From assembly GCA_023430705.1 (NCBI GenBank), contig JAEYZJ010000128.1, positions 1-12,293 on the forward strand: a stretch of 12,293 nt of DNA. The letters are read 5' to 3'. The DNA is from Pseudomonadota bacterium (GTDB lineage Bacteria; Pseudomonadota; Alphaproteobacteria; Rhizobiales; Devosiaceae). Shown here one piece after another: positions 1 through 7,424 of this stretch. A program made the translations under genes and the position numbers. The notes under the pieces are model-generated. The model was given only the letters and a program-made list of their open reading frames with translations, had not been told where the DNA came from and made no database searches. Within the stretch, counting starts at the first letter, position 1. Each line of letters opens with the position of its first letter.

Positions 1-1476
1 CTGTCCGGCAAGGGTCCCCTGCCTCTGGCCCGCTCCGCCATCGCCGAACGCCTTGCCGCGGCGGCCGGCCTGCTCCGCGGCGACCGCGGCGAACGGCGGA
101 AGGCCGCCCAGCTGCTGGCCGAAGACCCCAGCAAGATGAACCTCTCGATGCGTCTCGGCACCCTGCTCGGGTACGGCTCGAGCCGCGAAGCCGACCGCGT
201 CTCGGCCGGTCTCGCGCAGGCCCAGGGCATCCTCGCGGGCACCCTCGCTGCGACCCCGGACCGGGCCCTCGCCTCGGGTTTCCAGCGCCTCGCCGGGGCC
301 ATCGAGAAAGAGCAGAAGCTGCCCGGCGGCTGGGTTCCCCCCAGCAGCGGCTTCAACGAGCCGCTGGCCCGGGCCGGCGCCAGCCTCGCCGGCACGCTGA
401 GTGGCCGATCGGCCGCGACGCATGGGGGGATGGAGCTGACGCCCGCCAGCTCCGACATGTTCAGCAACCCCGAATACCTGCACTTCGCCATCAAGACGCT
501 GCTGGCCGTGTTCATCACCTACGGCATCTACACCGTGCGGGACTGGTTCGAGATCCACACGGCGATGATCACCTGCTTCTACGTGGCGCTCGGAACAACC
601 GGCGAGACCCTCCACAAGGCGACGCTGCGCATCATCGGTTGCCTGCTCGGTGCGGTGCTTGGCGTCGGTTCCATCCTGTTCCTGATGCCGCACATGACCG
701 ACATCGGCCACCTGATGCTGCTGGTCGGCGTCTGCACCTTCGTCGCCGCCTGGGTGGCGAACGGCTCCTCGCTGATCGAGTACGCCGGCTGGCAGATGGC
801 GCTGGCCTTCTTCCTCTGCGTCCTCCACGGCTTCGGGCCCTCGCTCGATGTCGCGGTGGCCACCGACCGCATCCTCGGGATCCTGATCGGCAACGTGGTC
901 GTGGCCCTCGTCTTCCTCACCCTGTGGCCGACCAGCGTCTCGGCCAGCATGGGCAGGCACCTGTCGAATGGCGCAAAGAGGCTGGCGGCCGCGCTACGCT
1001 CACCCTCCCAGGGGGTGGTCGAGGCGGCGACCGAGATCGGCGAGGCTCAACGGCTTGCGCGGCTTTCCGTCTTCGAGCCGAACTGGCTGCGCACGCGCTC
1101 CCCGGTCCTGCCTGAATTCGCCGCCCTGATGCAGGGCAGCGACATCGCTCTGCCCGAGATCGCACGGCTGAAACTGCTGCGCGAGCGGCCGCGCTTCCTG
1201 TGGGGCGCGCCTCGTAGTGTCAAAGCAGCAACTGCGGCCCAAGAAGCAAACCTGGCCGGGTTTCTGAACATTGCTGCAGCTGTTATGGTTCAACCAACAA
1301 GTGATGACCGGACCAGACTTAACCGGTCACTTCAGCAGGCCGAGGCTTCACTTGGGCGTCTGGAACGCCTGAGTTCAACGAAATCACGGGAGGCGTGGCG
1401 GCGCGACCTCCTCGACTTGATCGACGTCTACCGCACATTGGTGCGGGCATTTTCTCGCACCCTAGAGGCCCTGTGA
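1..1476 (+). CDS. FUSC-family efflux inner-membrane protein, MdtO-like (5' truncated)
   Basis: The frame is open from base 1 to a TGA at 1474-1476, so the true start lies upstream; the ATG at 136 is only an internal methionine. The visible 491 codons hold a soluble linker, then a hydrophobic bundle at about codons 158-310 with roughly six membrane segments. It contains FUSC signatures such as the WFEIHTAMITC stretch, GETLHKATLRIIGCLLGAVLG, and the GNVVVALVFLTLWP end of the bundle. About 180 mostly soluble residues follow. FUSC/MdtO proteins sit in the inner membrane and export aromatic acids or drugs with an HlyD adaptor and a TolC channel. The next gene is such a channel and overlaps by one base, supporting an mdtNOP- or aaeXAB-like operon whose adaptor gene should lie upstream. 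The substrate cannot be told. The C-terminal part, near 1211-1320, is markedly poorer in GC than the rest. Confidence 0.88.
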   Translation: MSGKGPLPLARSAIAERLAAAAGLLRGDRGERRKAAQLLAEDPSKMNLSMRLGTLLGYGSSREADRVSAGLAQAQGILAGTLAATPDRALASGFQRLAGAIEKEQKLPGGWVPPSSGFNEPLARAGASLAGTLSGRSAATHGGMELTPASSDMFSNPEYLHFAIKTLLAVFITYGIYTVRDWFEIHTAMITCFYVALGTTGETLHKATLRIIGCLLGAVLGVGSILFLMPHMTDIGHLMLLVGVCTFVAAWVANGSSLIEYAGWQMALAFFLCVLHGFGPSLDVAVATDRILGILIGNVVVALVFLTLWPTSVSASMGRHLSNGAKRLAAALRSPSQGVVEAATEIGEAQRLARLSVFEPNWLRTRSPVLPEFAALMQGSDIALPEIARLKLLRERPRFLWGAPRSVKAATAAQEANLAGFLNIAAAVMVQPTSDDRTRLNRSLQQAEASLGRLERLSSTKSREAWRRDLLDLIDVYRTLVRAFSRTLEAL

Positions 1477-2996
1477 TGTTCGTCCGTCGGATGCTGCGAT
1501 TAGGCGTATTGGCTCTTGCAGGCCTGGGCCTGATGGCATGCACCGGATCGTTCCAGAACCTCGCCCCCGCGAGCCCGAACACCCCCTACCTGGGCGTGCC
1601 CGGGATGGCCGCCATCAACACCCGGTCCAACAACTACGCCGTGGCGCCCGACATCAGCATGCCCATCGCCATCGCCAAGCCCAAGCTCAGCAGCTCGCAT
1701 AGCTATACGCTGCCCGAGTTGATCAACATCGCCCAACTCAGCAGCCCGGCGACCCGGGCCGCCTGGGAACGCGCCCGCGAGGCCGCCGCAGCCGCCGGCC
1801 TCGCCGAGGCCGCCTACCTGCCGATCCTCACGGCCGACGTGCTGGCCGGTTTCGCGGTGGCCTCCAGTACCGCCGGCGGCATCGAGGTCGGCGACATCGA
1901 CGTGCGCAGCGGTACGATAACAACGACCGGCGGGCAGGCCATTCCCTCGCTCGCGATCCAGTGGCTGCTGTTCGATTTCGGGGTCAGGGACGCCGCGCTC
2001 GCCTCGGCACAGGAGCTGTCCTTTGCCGCCAATGTAGGCTTCAACGGCACCCACCAGAAGCTGATCTTCGACGTGGCGAATGCCTATTACCAGAACGCCG
2101 CGAGCCAGGCGCAGACCCGCATTGATCGAGAGTCGCTCGACAACGCCCGCCTGGTCCTCACCGCGGCCGAAGCACGCCGCAAGCAGGGGATCGGCACTGT
2201 CATGGAGGTGACCGCTGCCGAGCAGCAGGTCGCGCAGGCCGAGTTCGACCTCACCCAGGCGAACGGCCAGGAGCGCAACACCTACGCCGCGCTGCTCGGG
2301 GCGATGGGCCTCTCCCCGACCCTCACCATCAAGGTGCAGAGCCTCGCCGGCAAGCGCCTGCCCAAGGGCGTGCCCCGCGATCTCGACAGGCTCATCGTCG
2401 CCTCGCTCAAGCGCCGGGCCGACGTCCAGGCGGCCTTTGCCGAGCTGAAGGCGAGCGAACAGGGCATCCTTGCCGCCGAGGCCGAGTTCCTTCCCAAGGT
2501 TGCGCTCAGCGCATCGGCCAACGCGCTGCTCGGCAGCTACTCGGTCTACGATTCCCGCTTCGGGGCCGAGGAGCGGCTCAATGTCGCCCAGCCCAACGCC
2601 ACCCTGCTGCTCGGACTGACCGTGCCGATATTCGATGGCGGCCTGCGCGATTCCCGATTGTCGTCGGCGCGGGCCAACGCCGCCGCGTCCGCCTACGACT
2701 TCTCCCGGCTGCAGACGACCGCCGCCCAGGAGATCGTTGTGGCCTACGACGTGCTGCGCACCAGCCTCAGCGGCTACACCGCCGCCACCGCGCTGGTTAC
2801 CGCGGCGCGCACCAACCACGAAGCGGCGCTGGAATATTACCGGACCGGGCTCGGCACGCTGCCCGATGTCAGCGTGGCCCAGACGGGCCTGCTCAAGGCC
2901 CAGTATGCCCAGGCCCAGGCCCGCAGCAACGCCTTCTCCGCCGCGGCCACCCTTGCCTTCGCCACGGGGACGCTGACCAGTGCGCACGGCCTCTAG
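1476..2996 (+). CDS. TolC-type outer-membrane efflux lipoprotein
   Basis: This 506-residue protein belongs to the outer-membrane efflux protein (OEP/TolC) family, which forms the exit channel of tripartite pumps. I chose the ATG at 1476, which overlaps the FUSC stop (TGATG) and has AGAGG seven bases upstream. The open frame continues upstream to 1395, but that would lose the signal sequence. The N-terminus has a basic, hydrophobic signal ending in the lipobox LMAC, with lipidated Cys22. The two OEP halves are visible. The first has the long alpha-hairpin from about residue 79 and a strand motif near WLLFDFGVRDAAL (163-175). The second repeats it as VPIFDGGLRDSRLSSARANA. Alanine- and glutamine-rich helices between them fit the periplasmic tunnel. 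It is co-transcribed with the FUSC gene and presumably works with it. NodT/MdtP-like naming is possible, but the substrate is unknown. Confidence 0.92.
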   Translation: MFVRRMLRLGVLALAGLGLMACTGSFQNLAPASPNTPYLGVPGMAAINTRSNNYAVAPDISMPIAIAKPKLSSSHSYTLPELINIAQLSSPATRAAWERAREAAAAAGLAEAAYLPILTADVLAGFAVASSTAGGIEVGDIDVRSGTITTTGGQAIPSLAIQWLLFDFGVRDAALASAQELSFAANVGFNGTHQKLIFDVANAYYQNAASQAQTRIDRESLDNARLVLTAAEARRKQGIGTVMEVTAAEQQVAQAEFDLTQANGQERNTYAALLGAMGLSPTLTIKVQSLAGKRLPKGVPRDLDRLIVASLKRRADVQAAFAELKASEQGILAAEAEFLPKVALSASANALLGSYSVYDSRFGAEERLNVAQPNATLLLGLTVPIFDGGLRDSRLSSARANAAASAYDFSRLQTTAAQEIVVAYDVLRTSLSGYTAATALVTAARTNHEAALEYYRTGLGTLPDVSVAQTGLLKAQYAQAQARSNAFSAAATLAFATGTLTSAHGL

Positions 2997-4684
2997 CCGG
3001 GCGGAGCCTGCTGCAGGGACATCGCGACCCCCACCACCACCGGCCCCATGAGGGGCAGGAGGACATTCGAGATCGCATAGGTGACGGTATAGCCGATGAC
3101 CGGGATGGTGCTTTGGGCCTGCGACACCAGCGCCGTGATGGTCGGGGTCGAGCAGTGCTGGCCAGCAATCGCGCCGAGCAGGAGCGGCGCCTCGATCTTC
3201 ATCAGCTTCCAGCCCACGAACAACGAGACCAGCGCCGGGACAACCGAGACGATCACGCCCAGAAGAGGCAGGTCGAGCCCGTAGCGGGCGATAAGGGAGA
3301 TGGCGTCGGGCCCGGCATTGAGGCCGACGCAGGCGATGAACGCCGATAGCCCGAAATCCTTCATGAACTCGGCGGCGGGCACCGGGATGGTGCCGCGCAT
3401 GGGAAAGTTCATGTTCAGCCAGCCGAAGATCAGGCCCGAAATCAGCGCACCGCCACCCGTCCCCAGCGTCAGGTCGAGCGCGCCGCTCTTGTAGCTGAGG
3501 CTGCCGATGAAAAGGCCGGCCACGATGCCGGCGCCCATGAACAGCAGATCCGTTGTGTTCGTGACCGGCAGCAGGTGGCCGAGTTCCTTGGAGGCGCGGG
3601 TCGTTGCCGCCTCCGTCCCGTAGAGCGTGATGACGTCGCCGTGCTGGAGTTTGGTGCCCGACAGCACCGGGATGGAGTGGTTGAGACGCCGGATCTCGGA
3701 GATGAACACGCCGCGATGCCGGCTCTTGCTCGCCGCATGCCGCAGCTGCTTGACGCTCAGCCCGGATGCATCCTTTCGCGTGAGCACCACCTGTACCGGG
3801 CTCATCGGCACGTTGCTGCTCGCCGGCAGCGGCACCTCGTCGCCGAAGATCGACTGCGCCGCAATGACCGCATTGCGCCGCCCGATGACGAACAGCACGT
3901 CGCCGTCCTCAATGGGGGTGTCGGCCTCGGCCTCGATGACCTGCTCGCCACGCTGTATCCGCTCGATCGCGACAACATTGCCGCGGCTGTTCTCGAAATC
4001 CCCGACGGTGGAGCCACCCAGCGAACCCGCGAGGAACGCCCGCCCGACGAGCGGCGGGAGCCCGGGCTCGAACTCCTCGTCGTCGGCACCGAGCTTGGCC
4101 ATCAGCTTGCTCGCCTCCTCCTTCACGTCGATCCTGAGGATCAGGGGGGCGATCTGGGTGACGAAGACGATGATCGAGACGAGGCCGAAGATGTAGGTGA
4201 CGCTGTAGGCGGTGGCGAGGTTCGCCTCGAGCTGGTTGATCTCGGCCGCTGTCAGCCCGCTGTTCTGCAGTGCGTCGCTGGCCGTTCCGAGCACCGCGGA
4301 CTCGGTCGCTGCGCCGGCGAACAGACCCGCGCTGGTACCCGGATCGAAATGGAAGAGCACCGTCGCCCCGGCCACGAGCGCGAGAACGGTGACGACCTCG
4401 ATCACGGAGAAGATGCCGTATCGCCAGCCCGAGCGGATGTTGACGAAGAACTGCGGTCCCGCCGAAAAGCCCAGTGCGAAGATGAACAGGGCAAAGGCCG
4501 TGTTCTTGAGGTCCGCGCTCACCGAGATATGCAACTGCCCGATGAGCAGCGCCATGAACAGCGTTCCGCAGGTCGATCCGAGGACGACCGGCCCGACCCG
4601 CAGCTTGCCGACCAGGTGCCCGAGGGCCATGGACGCAAAGATCGCGAAGATGGGATTGCGGAACAACTCGATGACGTAGCTCAT
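2993..4684 (-). CDS. AspT/AAE-family antiporter with two TrkA-C domains
   Basis: The 563-residue membrane protein matches the aspartate:alanine exchanger (AAE) family in size and layout. It has an N-terminal membrane half (about residues 5-185), two cytoplasmic RCK-C/TrkA-C-like domains (about 215-285 and 295-375) and a C-terminal membrane half (about 378-560). The internal duplication shows in GAATESAVLGTASDAL (124-139) and GAIAGQHCSTPTITALV (504-520). The ATG at 4684 is preceded by GGAGA eight bases away; the open frame reaches 4891, but that extension is basic and lacks a ribosome site. AspT in lactic acid bacteria exchanges aspartate for alanine and, with an aspartate decarboxylase, generates proton-motive force. 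No decarboxylase is seen here, so the substrate is uncertain; YidE/YbjL-type relatives of unknown substrate are an alternative. A perfect FNR/FixK dyad lies 65 bp upstream. Its TAG overlaps the TolC TAG through a shared CTAG. Confidence 0.85.
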   Translation of the reverse strand: MSYVIELFRNPIFAIFASMALGHLVGKLRVGPVVLGSTCGTLFMALLIGQLHISVSADLKNTAFALFIFALGFSAGPQFFVNIRSGWRYGIFSVIEVVTVLALVAGATVLFHFDPGTSAGLFAGAATESAVLGTASDALQNSGLTAAEINQLEANLATAYSVTYIFGLVSIIVFVTQIAPLILRIDVKEEASKLMAKLGADDEEFEPGLPPLVGRAFLAGSLGGSTVGDFENSRGNVVAIERIQRGEQVIEAEADTPIEDGDVLFVIGRRNAVIAAQSIFGDEVPLPASSNVPMSPVQVVLTRKDASGLSVKQLRHAASKSRHRGVFISEIRRLNHSIPVLSGTKLQHGDVITLYGTEAATTRASKELGHLLPVTNTTDLLFMGAGIVAGLFIGSLSYKSGALDLTLGTGGGALISGLIFGWLNMNFPMRGTIPVPAAEFMKDFGLSAFIACVGLNAGPDAISLIARYGLDLPLLGVIVSVVPALVSLFVGWKLMKIEAPLLLGAIAGQHCSTPTITALVSQAQSTIPVIGYTVTYAISNVLLPLMGPVVVGVAMSLQQAPPG

Positions 4685-4748
4685 GGGAAGTCTCCGCCGC
4701 GCGCCAGACCGTCGCCGTGAAACATTGCAGGTCCGGGCGGCGGCCATC

Positions 4749-4762
4749 TTGACTGCCGTCAA
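4749..4762 (-). promoter_or_regulatory. FNR/FixK-type box upstream of AspT-like gene
   Basis: The sequence TTGAC-TGCC-GTCAA is a perfect 5+5 dyad with a 4-bp spacer. It extends to 6+6 with the flanking C and G, and matches the FNR/FixK/Dnr consensus TTGAY-N4-RTCAA. Its centre (4755.5) lies 71 bp from the antiporter start codon. A class II activator site at -41.5 would place transcription start near 4714, where the minus strand has the AT-rich hexamer AATGTT at the -10 position. Function is inferred from the match and geometry. Confidence 0.65.
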
Positions 4763-4808
4763 GTGCCAGTACTCGCCACCGGCCCGGACAGGCGGCGCGA
4801 CAGCGAAG

Positions 4809-4822
4809 TTGACTTTTCTCAA
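4809..4822 (+). promoter_or_regulatory. Imperfect FNR-like box, possibly for coiled-coil gene
   Basis: TTGAC-TTTT-CTCAA matches the FNR/FixK consensus except for C instead of A/G at the inner position of the second half-site. A -41.5 placement for the rightward gene predicts a start near 4857, with a weak TACCTT -10 candidate at 4844-4849. It could instead be a secondary upstream site for the leftward antiporter promoter. Confidence 0.4.
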
Positions 4823-4998
4823 GAGGACCTGCGCGGCACGGAGTACCTTGCCACATCGATGACAGGGCAGGCGGCGCGCGGCCATTTGCATGCAGCGCGA
4901 GAGCGCCAGCCATCACGCCCGCACCGCGCAGTAGGTATCCGACATATTCCAGCGGTTGCGCTGACGCGCCGCGAGCGCATTCCGAGGAAGGAAACGAG

Positions 4999-5748
4999 AT
5001 GTTGAGATCCAAGACCGCAACCGTGGCCGTGGTCGTCGCTGCGGGCCTGCTTTCAGGCTCGGGCGCCTTGGCCCAGGGCGAGACGACGCCCCCTGCCCCC
5101 GCGACCGCTGCGCCAGCCCAGACCGCTCCGCCAGCCCAGACCACAGCGCCGGCCCAGTCCTCGGACCAGTCGAGTCCGGCTCATCAGGCCATCATGTGGG
5201 CGCAGGCCCAGCTGGCCGAGATGGATGCCGCGATCGGGGTGATCGAGGCGCATGCCCGCCAGGTCGGCAGCGATCTCCGGGCGAGGGCTGACGATGCCCT
5301 CGAGGAACTGCGCGATACCCGCGACGAGCTCAGTGAGGAGATCCGCGAGGCCGTTGCCTCGACCGCCGCCAATACCCAGGCATTCGTGCAGGAGTTCAAC
5401 AACGAGGTCTCCGAGGACTGGAACGAGTTCGAGTCGGACGTCCAGAGCTACCTCGATCAGGTCGCAGCCGATGTAGATACGAGGCGCGCCGTGTTCGAGG
5501 CCCAGTTGGCGGCCCAGCAGCAGGCATTCCAGCAGAGCGTCGACGAGCTGAACCAGTCGGCGCAGAACGCCAGCGCCGATATCAAGGCCTCGATCGAACG
5601 GCGGGCCGCCGCGCTCGACGCCAGGATCAAGGAGGACGGCCAGCGCCTCAGCCAGCTCGGCAAGGCGACCGACGCCGCCTGGAACCAGTTGGTGGAAGGC
5701 CTGCGCCAGGCGCGCACCGCCTTCCAGCAGACCTATGAGGGCAACTAG
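4999..5748 (+). CDS. Secreted coiled-coil protein of unknown function
   Basis: I do not recognise a named family for this 249-residue protein. The ATG at 4999 is preceded by a purine-rich ribosome site (GAGGAAGGAAACGAG). Residues 1-25 form a signal peptide ending in ALA, with likely cleavage before Gln26, so the protein is probably periplasmic. Residues 30-60 are a low-complexity Pro/Ala/Gln/Thr linker with three PAQ-type repeats (PAQTAP, PAQTTA, PAQSS). Residues 62-245 are almost entirely predicted amphipathic helix, rich in Ala, Gln, Glu, Asp and Arg, with few prolines, no cysteine and three tryptophans, resembling apolipoprotein- or phasin-like helical bundles. There is no enzyme motif. 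The gene stands alone between two regulatory regions with FNR-like boxes, suggesting it belongs to the same stress set. A periplasmic or envelope-stabilising role is a guess. Confidence 0.85.
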   Translation: MLRSKTATVAVVVAAGLLSGSGALAQGETTPPAPATAAPAQTAPPAQTTAPAQSSDQSSPAHQAIMWAQAQLAEMDAAIGVIEAHARQVGSDLRARADDALEELRDTRDELSEEIREAVASTAANTQAFVQEFNNEVSEDWNEFESDVQSYLDQVAADVDTRRAVFEAQLAAQQQAFQQSVDELNQSAQNASADIKASIERRAAALDARIKEDGQRLSQLGKATDAAWNQLVEGLRQARTAFQQTYEGN

Positions 5749-5766
5749 CAGCTGCGCACCGTCCGC

Positions 5767-5780
5767 TTGATGCGGATCAA
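5767..5780 (+). promoter_or_regulatory. Perfect FNR/FixK box upstream of GNAT gene
   Basis: TTGAT-GCGG-ATCAA is a perfect match to the FNR consensus TTGAT-N4-ATCAA, and the dyad extends to 6+6 (CTTGAT/ATCAAG). The centre at 5773.5 is 74 bp before the GNAT start codon, nearly the same geometry as the box before the antiporter (71 bp). It lies 18 bp after the preceding stop codon, marking a new transcription unit. The predicted start is near 5815. Confidence 0.68.
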
Positions 5781-5847
5781 GGCGACACAGGGCCCGCGCG
5801 TGCTTGACTGCTGCTCGAGCAGGCCCATCGGCAGGAAGGAACCGGGA

Positions 5848-6378
5848 ATGACCGGGAAGACAGAGCACCGCGAACTGACCACCCGCAGCGGCCTCAGGAT
5901 TCATGTCCGGCCGGCAACCCCCGCCGACCAGGCCGATCTCGCCGAGTTCTTCCGGCACGTGACCCCCGACGACCTGCGCTTCCGCTTCCTCGGCAACGTC
6001 AAGATCGGCGAGGAGCGGCTGGCCGAGATGACCGATGTCGACCACGAGACGACCGAGAGTTTCATCGCGACCGACGGCAGGGACGGGCCCATCATCGCGC
6101 TCGCCATGCTTGCCTGCGACCGGGAACTGACGACCGGCGAGGTCGCCGTTTCCATCAGGGGGGACTACAAGAACCGGGGCATCGGCTGGGAGCTGCTGGG
6201 TTTTGTGACCGAAGTGGCCGCCGCCAAGGGCGTCAGGCGCGTCCAGAGCCTAGAGAGCCGCCAGAACCGCGACGCCATCGAACTCGAGCAGGAGAGGGGC
6301 TTCAAGGCCCGTTCCTACGAAGGTGACGCCTCGCTGGTCCTGCTCGAGAAGGCCGTGACCACCGCCGCGCATCCGTAG
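5848..6378 (+). CDS. GNAT-family N-acetyltransferase (Pat-like domain)
   Basis: The 176-residue protein is a single GNAT acetyltransferase domain, transferring acetyl from acetyl-CoA to an amine. The ATG at 5848 has AGGAAGGA about eight bases upstream. An earlier in-frame TTG (5767) falls inside the FNR box and is unlikely as the start. Residues 17-50 (IHVRPATPADQADL, then FFRHVTPDDLRFRFLG) resemble the GNAT domain of protein lysine acetyltransferases of the Pat/YfiQ type. Acetyl-CoA-binding motif A is seen as YKNRGIG (107-113), with Lys108 where Arg/Gln is usual. Residues 138-152 (RQNRDAIELEQERGF) fit motif B, where a neutral small residue often replaces EQ. There is no acyl-CoA ligase or cyclic-nucleotide domain, unlike full-length Pat. 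Protein acetylation in low oxygen is plausible, but the substrate is unknown. It converges on the universal stress gene with a 7-bp gap. Confidence 0.85.
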   Translation: MTGKTEHRELTTRSGLRIHVRPATPADQADLAEFFRHVTPDDLRFRFLGNVKIGEERLAEMTDVDHETTESFIATDGRDGPIIALAMLACDRELTTGEVAVSIRGDYKNRGIGWELLGFVTEVAAAKGVRRVQSLESRQNRDAIELEQERGFKARSYEGDASLVLLEKAVTTAAHP

Positions 6379-6385
6379 GCTGCGG

Positions 6386-7207
6386 TCACCGGGCCATCAG
6401 CACGGGCACGGTGGAATTGACGAGCACAAACCGCGTCGCGCCGCCCAGCACCAGCTCGCGCAGGCGGGAATGGCCGTACCCTCCCATCACCAGCAGGTCG
6501 GCGTCGAGCCGGCTGACCTCGCCGAGTAGCGCCGCACCGATGCCGTCGGGTGCATCGTCGACATCACCGAGAACGACGGGAACTCCGTGGCGGCTGAGGT
6601 GCCGGGCGATGTCCGACTTGCGCGACGGCTCCTCCCCCTCGGTGATGCCAACCACCACCGCCTGGCTGGCGAGCTTGAGGATCGGCAGGGCCTCGGCGAC
6701 GGCACGGGCCGCTTCCCGGCTGCCGTTCCAGGCCACGACGACGGTGCCCAGCTTCGTCGGTGGAGGGGCATTGGGTGGCAGGAAGAGGCAGGCCCGGCCG
6801 GACCCGAACAGCACCTCGACTTCGGTGCTCTCGTCGTCCGCGGGGTCGCCATAGGGACGGGTCGCGACAAACAGGTCCGCCGTGCGGGCGCGCAATGCCA
6901 GCGTCTTGCCCGCGGTGCCGGAATAAACGTCGACCTGCTGCACGTCGTGAGGCATGACCAGCCGGTCGAACCGCTCCTTCAGCCGCGTCAGCGTCCGGCC
7001 CGCCTGGGCCGCCTGCTCTTCGTAAAAGGTGGTCATCGCCGGCATTCCTGCCATGGCGAAGGGGCTCGTGCTGATGAGCTCGGGCAGCCGGTGGACGTAG
7101 AACCCGCGCACATGCGCCTCGAAGCGCTCGCTGAGGAACTCGGCATAGGACAGGCGAATCTCGTCCTCGTCGCTGCCGGTCAGATGCACGACTATGTCCT
7201 TGATCAT
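6386..7207 (-). CDS. Universal stress protein, two-domain UspA type
   Basis: The 273-residue cytoplasmic protein has two Usp folds. The N-terminal one (about 1-145, starting MIKDIVVHLTGSDED) is degenerate. The C-terminal one (about 152-273, starting TKLGTVVVAWNGSREAARAV) keeps the nucleotide-binding loop. That loop, at 242-258, reads GGYGHSRLRELVLGGAT: the G-x2-G-x9-G frame is present, but the usual following Ser/Thr is Gly256. The ATG at 7207 has a strong GGAGG four bases upstream; the open frame extends to 7258 with no better site. Family members bind ATP and help cells survive stress, growth arrest or oxygen loss. An FNR-like half-conserved dyad lies about 100 bp upstream. It is divergent from hsp20 and convergent with the GNAT gene, with which it may share regulation. 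Confidence 0.92.
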   Translation of the reverse strand: MIKDIVVHLTGSDEDEIRLSYAEFLSERFEAHVRGFYVHRLPELISTSPFAMAGMPAMTTFYEEQAAQAGRTLTRLKERFDRLVMPHDVQQVDVYSGTAGKTLALRARTADLFVATRPYGDPADDESTEVEVLFGSGRACLFLPPNAPPPTKLGTVVVAWNGSREAARAVAEALPILKLASQAVVVGITEGEEPSRKSDIARHLSRHGVPVVLGDVDDAPDGIGAALLGEVSRLDADLLVMGGYGHSRLRELVLGGATRFVLVNSTVPVLMAR

Positions 7208-7303
7208 CTTGCCTCCGTTCGCGGCTGGTGCCGGCATGGCCGCGTCGCAACGGACCACGGGCCGGCTGTCGCCTCGAAGCTAGGCCCGTTCCGCCGGTCC
7301 GCT

Positions 7304-7317
7304 TTGCCGTTCGTCAA
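7304..7317 (-). promoter_or_regulatory. FNR-like box upstream of Usp gene
   Basis: On the plus strand the site reads TTGCC-GTTC-GTCAA. One half-site is a perfect GTCAA (TTGAC toward the Usp gene) and the other has a single change (C for A at the fourth position). The centre at 7310.5 is 103 bp from the Usp start codon. A -41.5 placement predicts a start near 7269 with TAGCTT as a weak -10 element at 7277-7282. Confidence 0.42.
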
Positions 7318-7424
7318 GTTCCGCAGCCTTTGCCATGGATTTGCGGCATGTTTGCCGCGACCGGCGCCGACGGTCGCAAGGCACCGGCCCTCACTCGAGC
7401 GTGTGGCGGGAATCGTCGGCCTTC

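Larger units (their letters stand above)
4685..4998. other. Divergent intergenic region with two FNR-like boxes
   Basis: This 314-bp gap separates the AspT-like gene (leftward) from the secreted coiled-coil gene (rightward). I see no credible coding sequence in it. It holds a perfect FNR/FixK dyad at 4749-4762 and an imperfect one at 4809-4822, with centres exactly 60 bp apart. The remainder, about 4825-4985, shows no convincing promoter, hairpin or small ORF with a ribosome site, which would leave a long leader if the rightward gene starts near 4857. Confidence 0.7.

Noticed and set aside
1719..1726. TTGATCAA dyad in the TolC gene
   Set aside because: It lacks the 4-bp spacer of an FNR box and lies within coding sequence.
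1500..2987. Long open frame (495 codons) antisense to the TolC gene
   Set aside because: It is a GC-rich shadow: Gly/Arg/Ala-heavy with no domain, no membrane or signal features, and fully covered by a well-supported gene.
4685..4891. N-terminal extension of the antiporter to 4891
   Set aside because: The extra 69 residues are basic and cysteine-bearing with no ribosome site, and they would cover the perfect FNR box; the ATG at 4684 has GGAGA at good spacing.
3575..5144. Long open frames on both strands over the antiporter gene
   Set aside because: Their translations are low-complexity Arg/Asp/Glu- or Arg/Gly-rich and match nothing, while the antiporter frame has clear membrane segments and family motifs.
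5811..5822. Perfect palindrome CTGCTCGAGCAG before the GNAT gene
   Set aside because: Possibly a second operator, but short GC-rich palindromes occur by chance and no partner copy is seen.
5053..6045. Antisense 330-codon frame over the coiled-coil and GNAT genes
   Set aside because: It crosses a strong intergenic regulatory site and has no recognisable protein features; the plus-strand genes have good ribosome sites.
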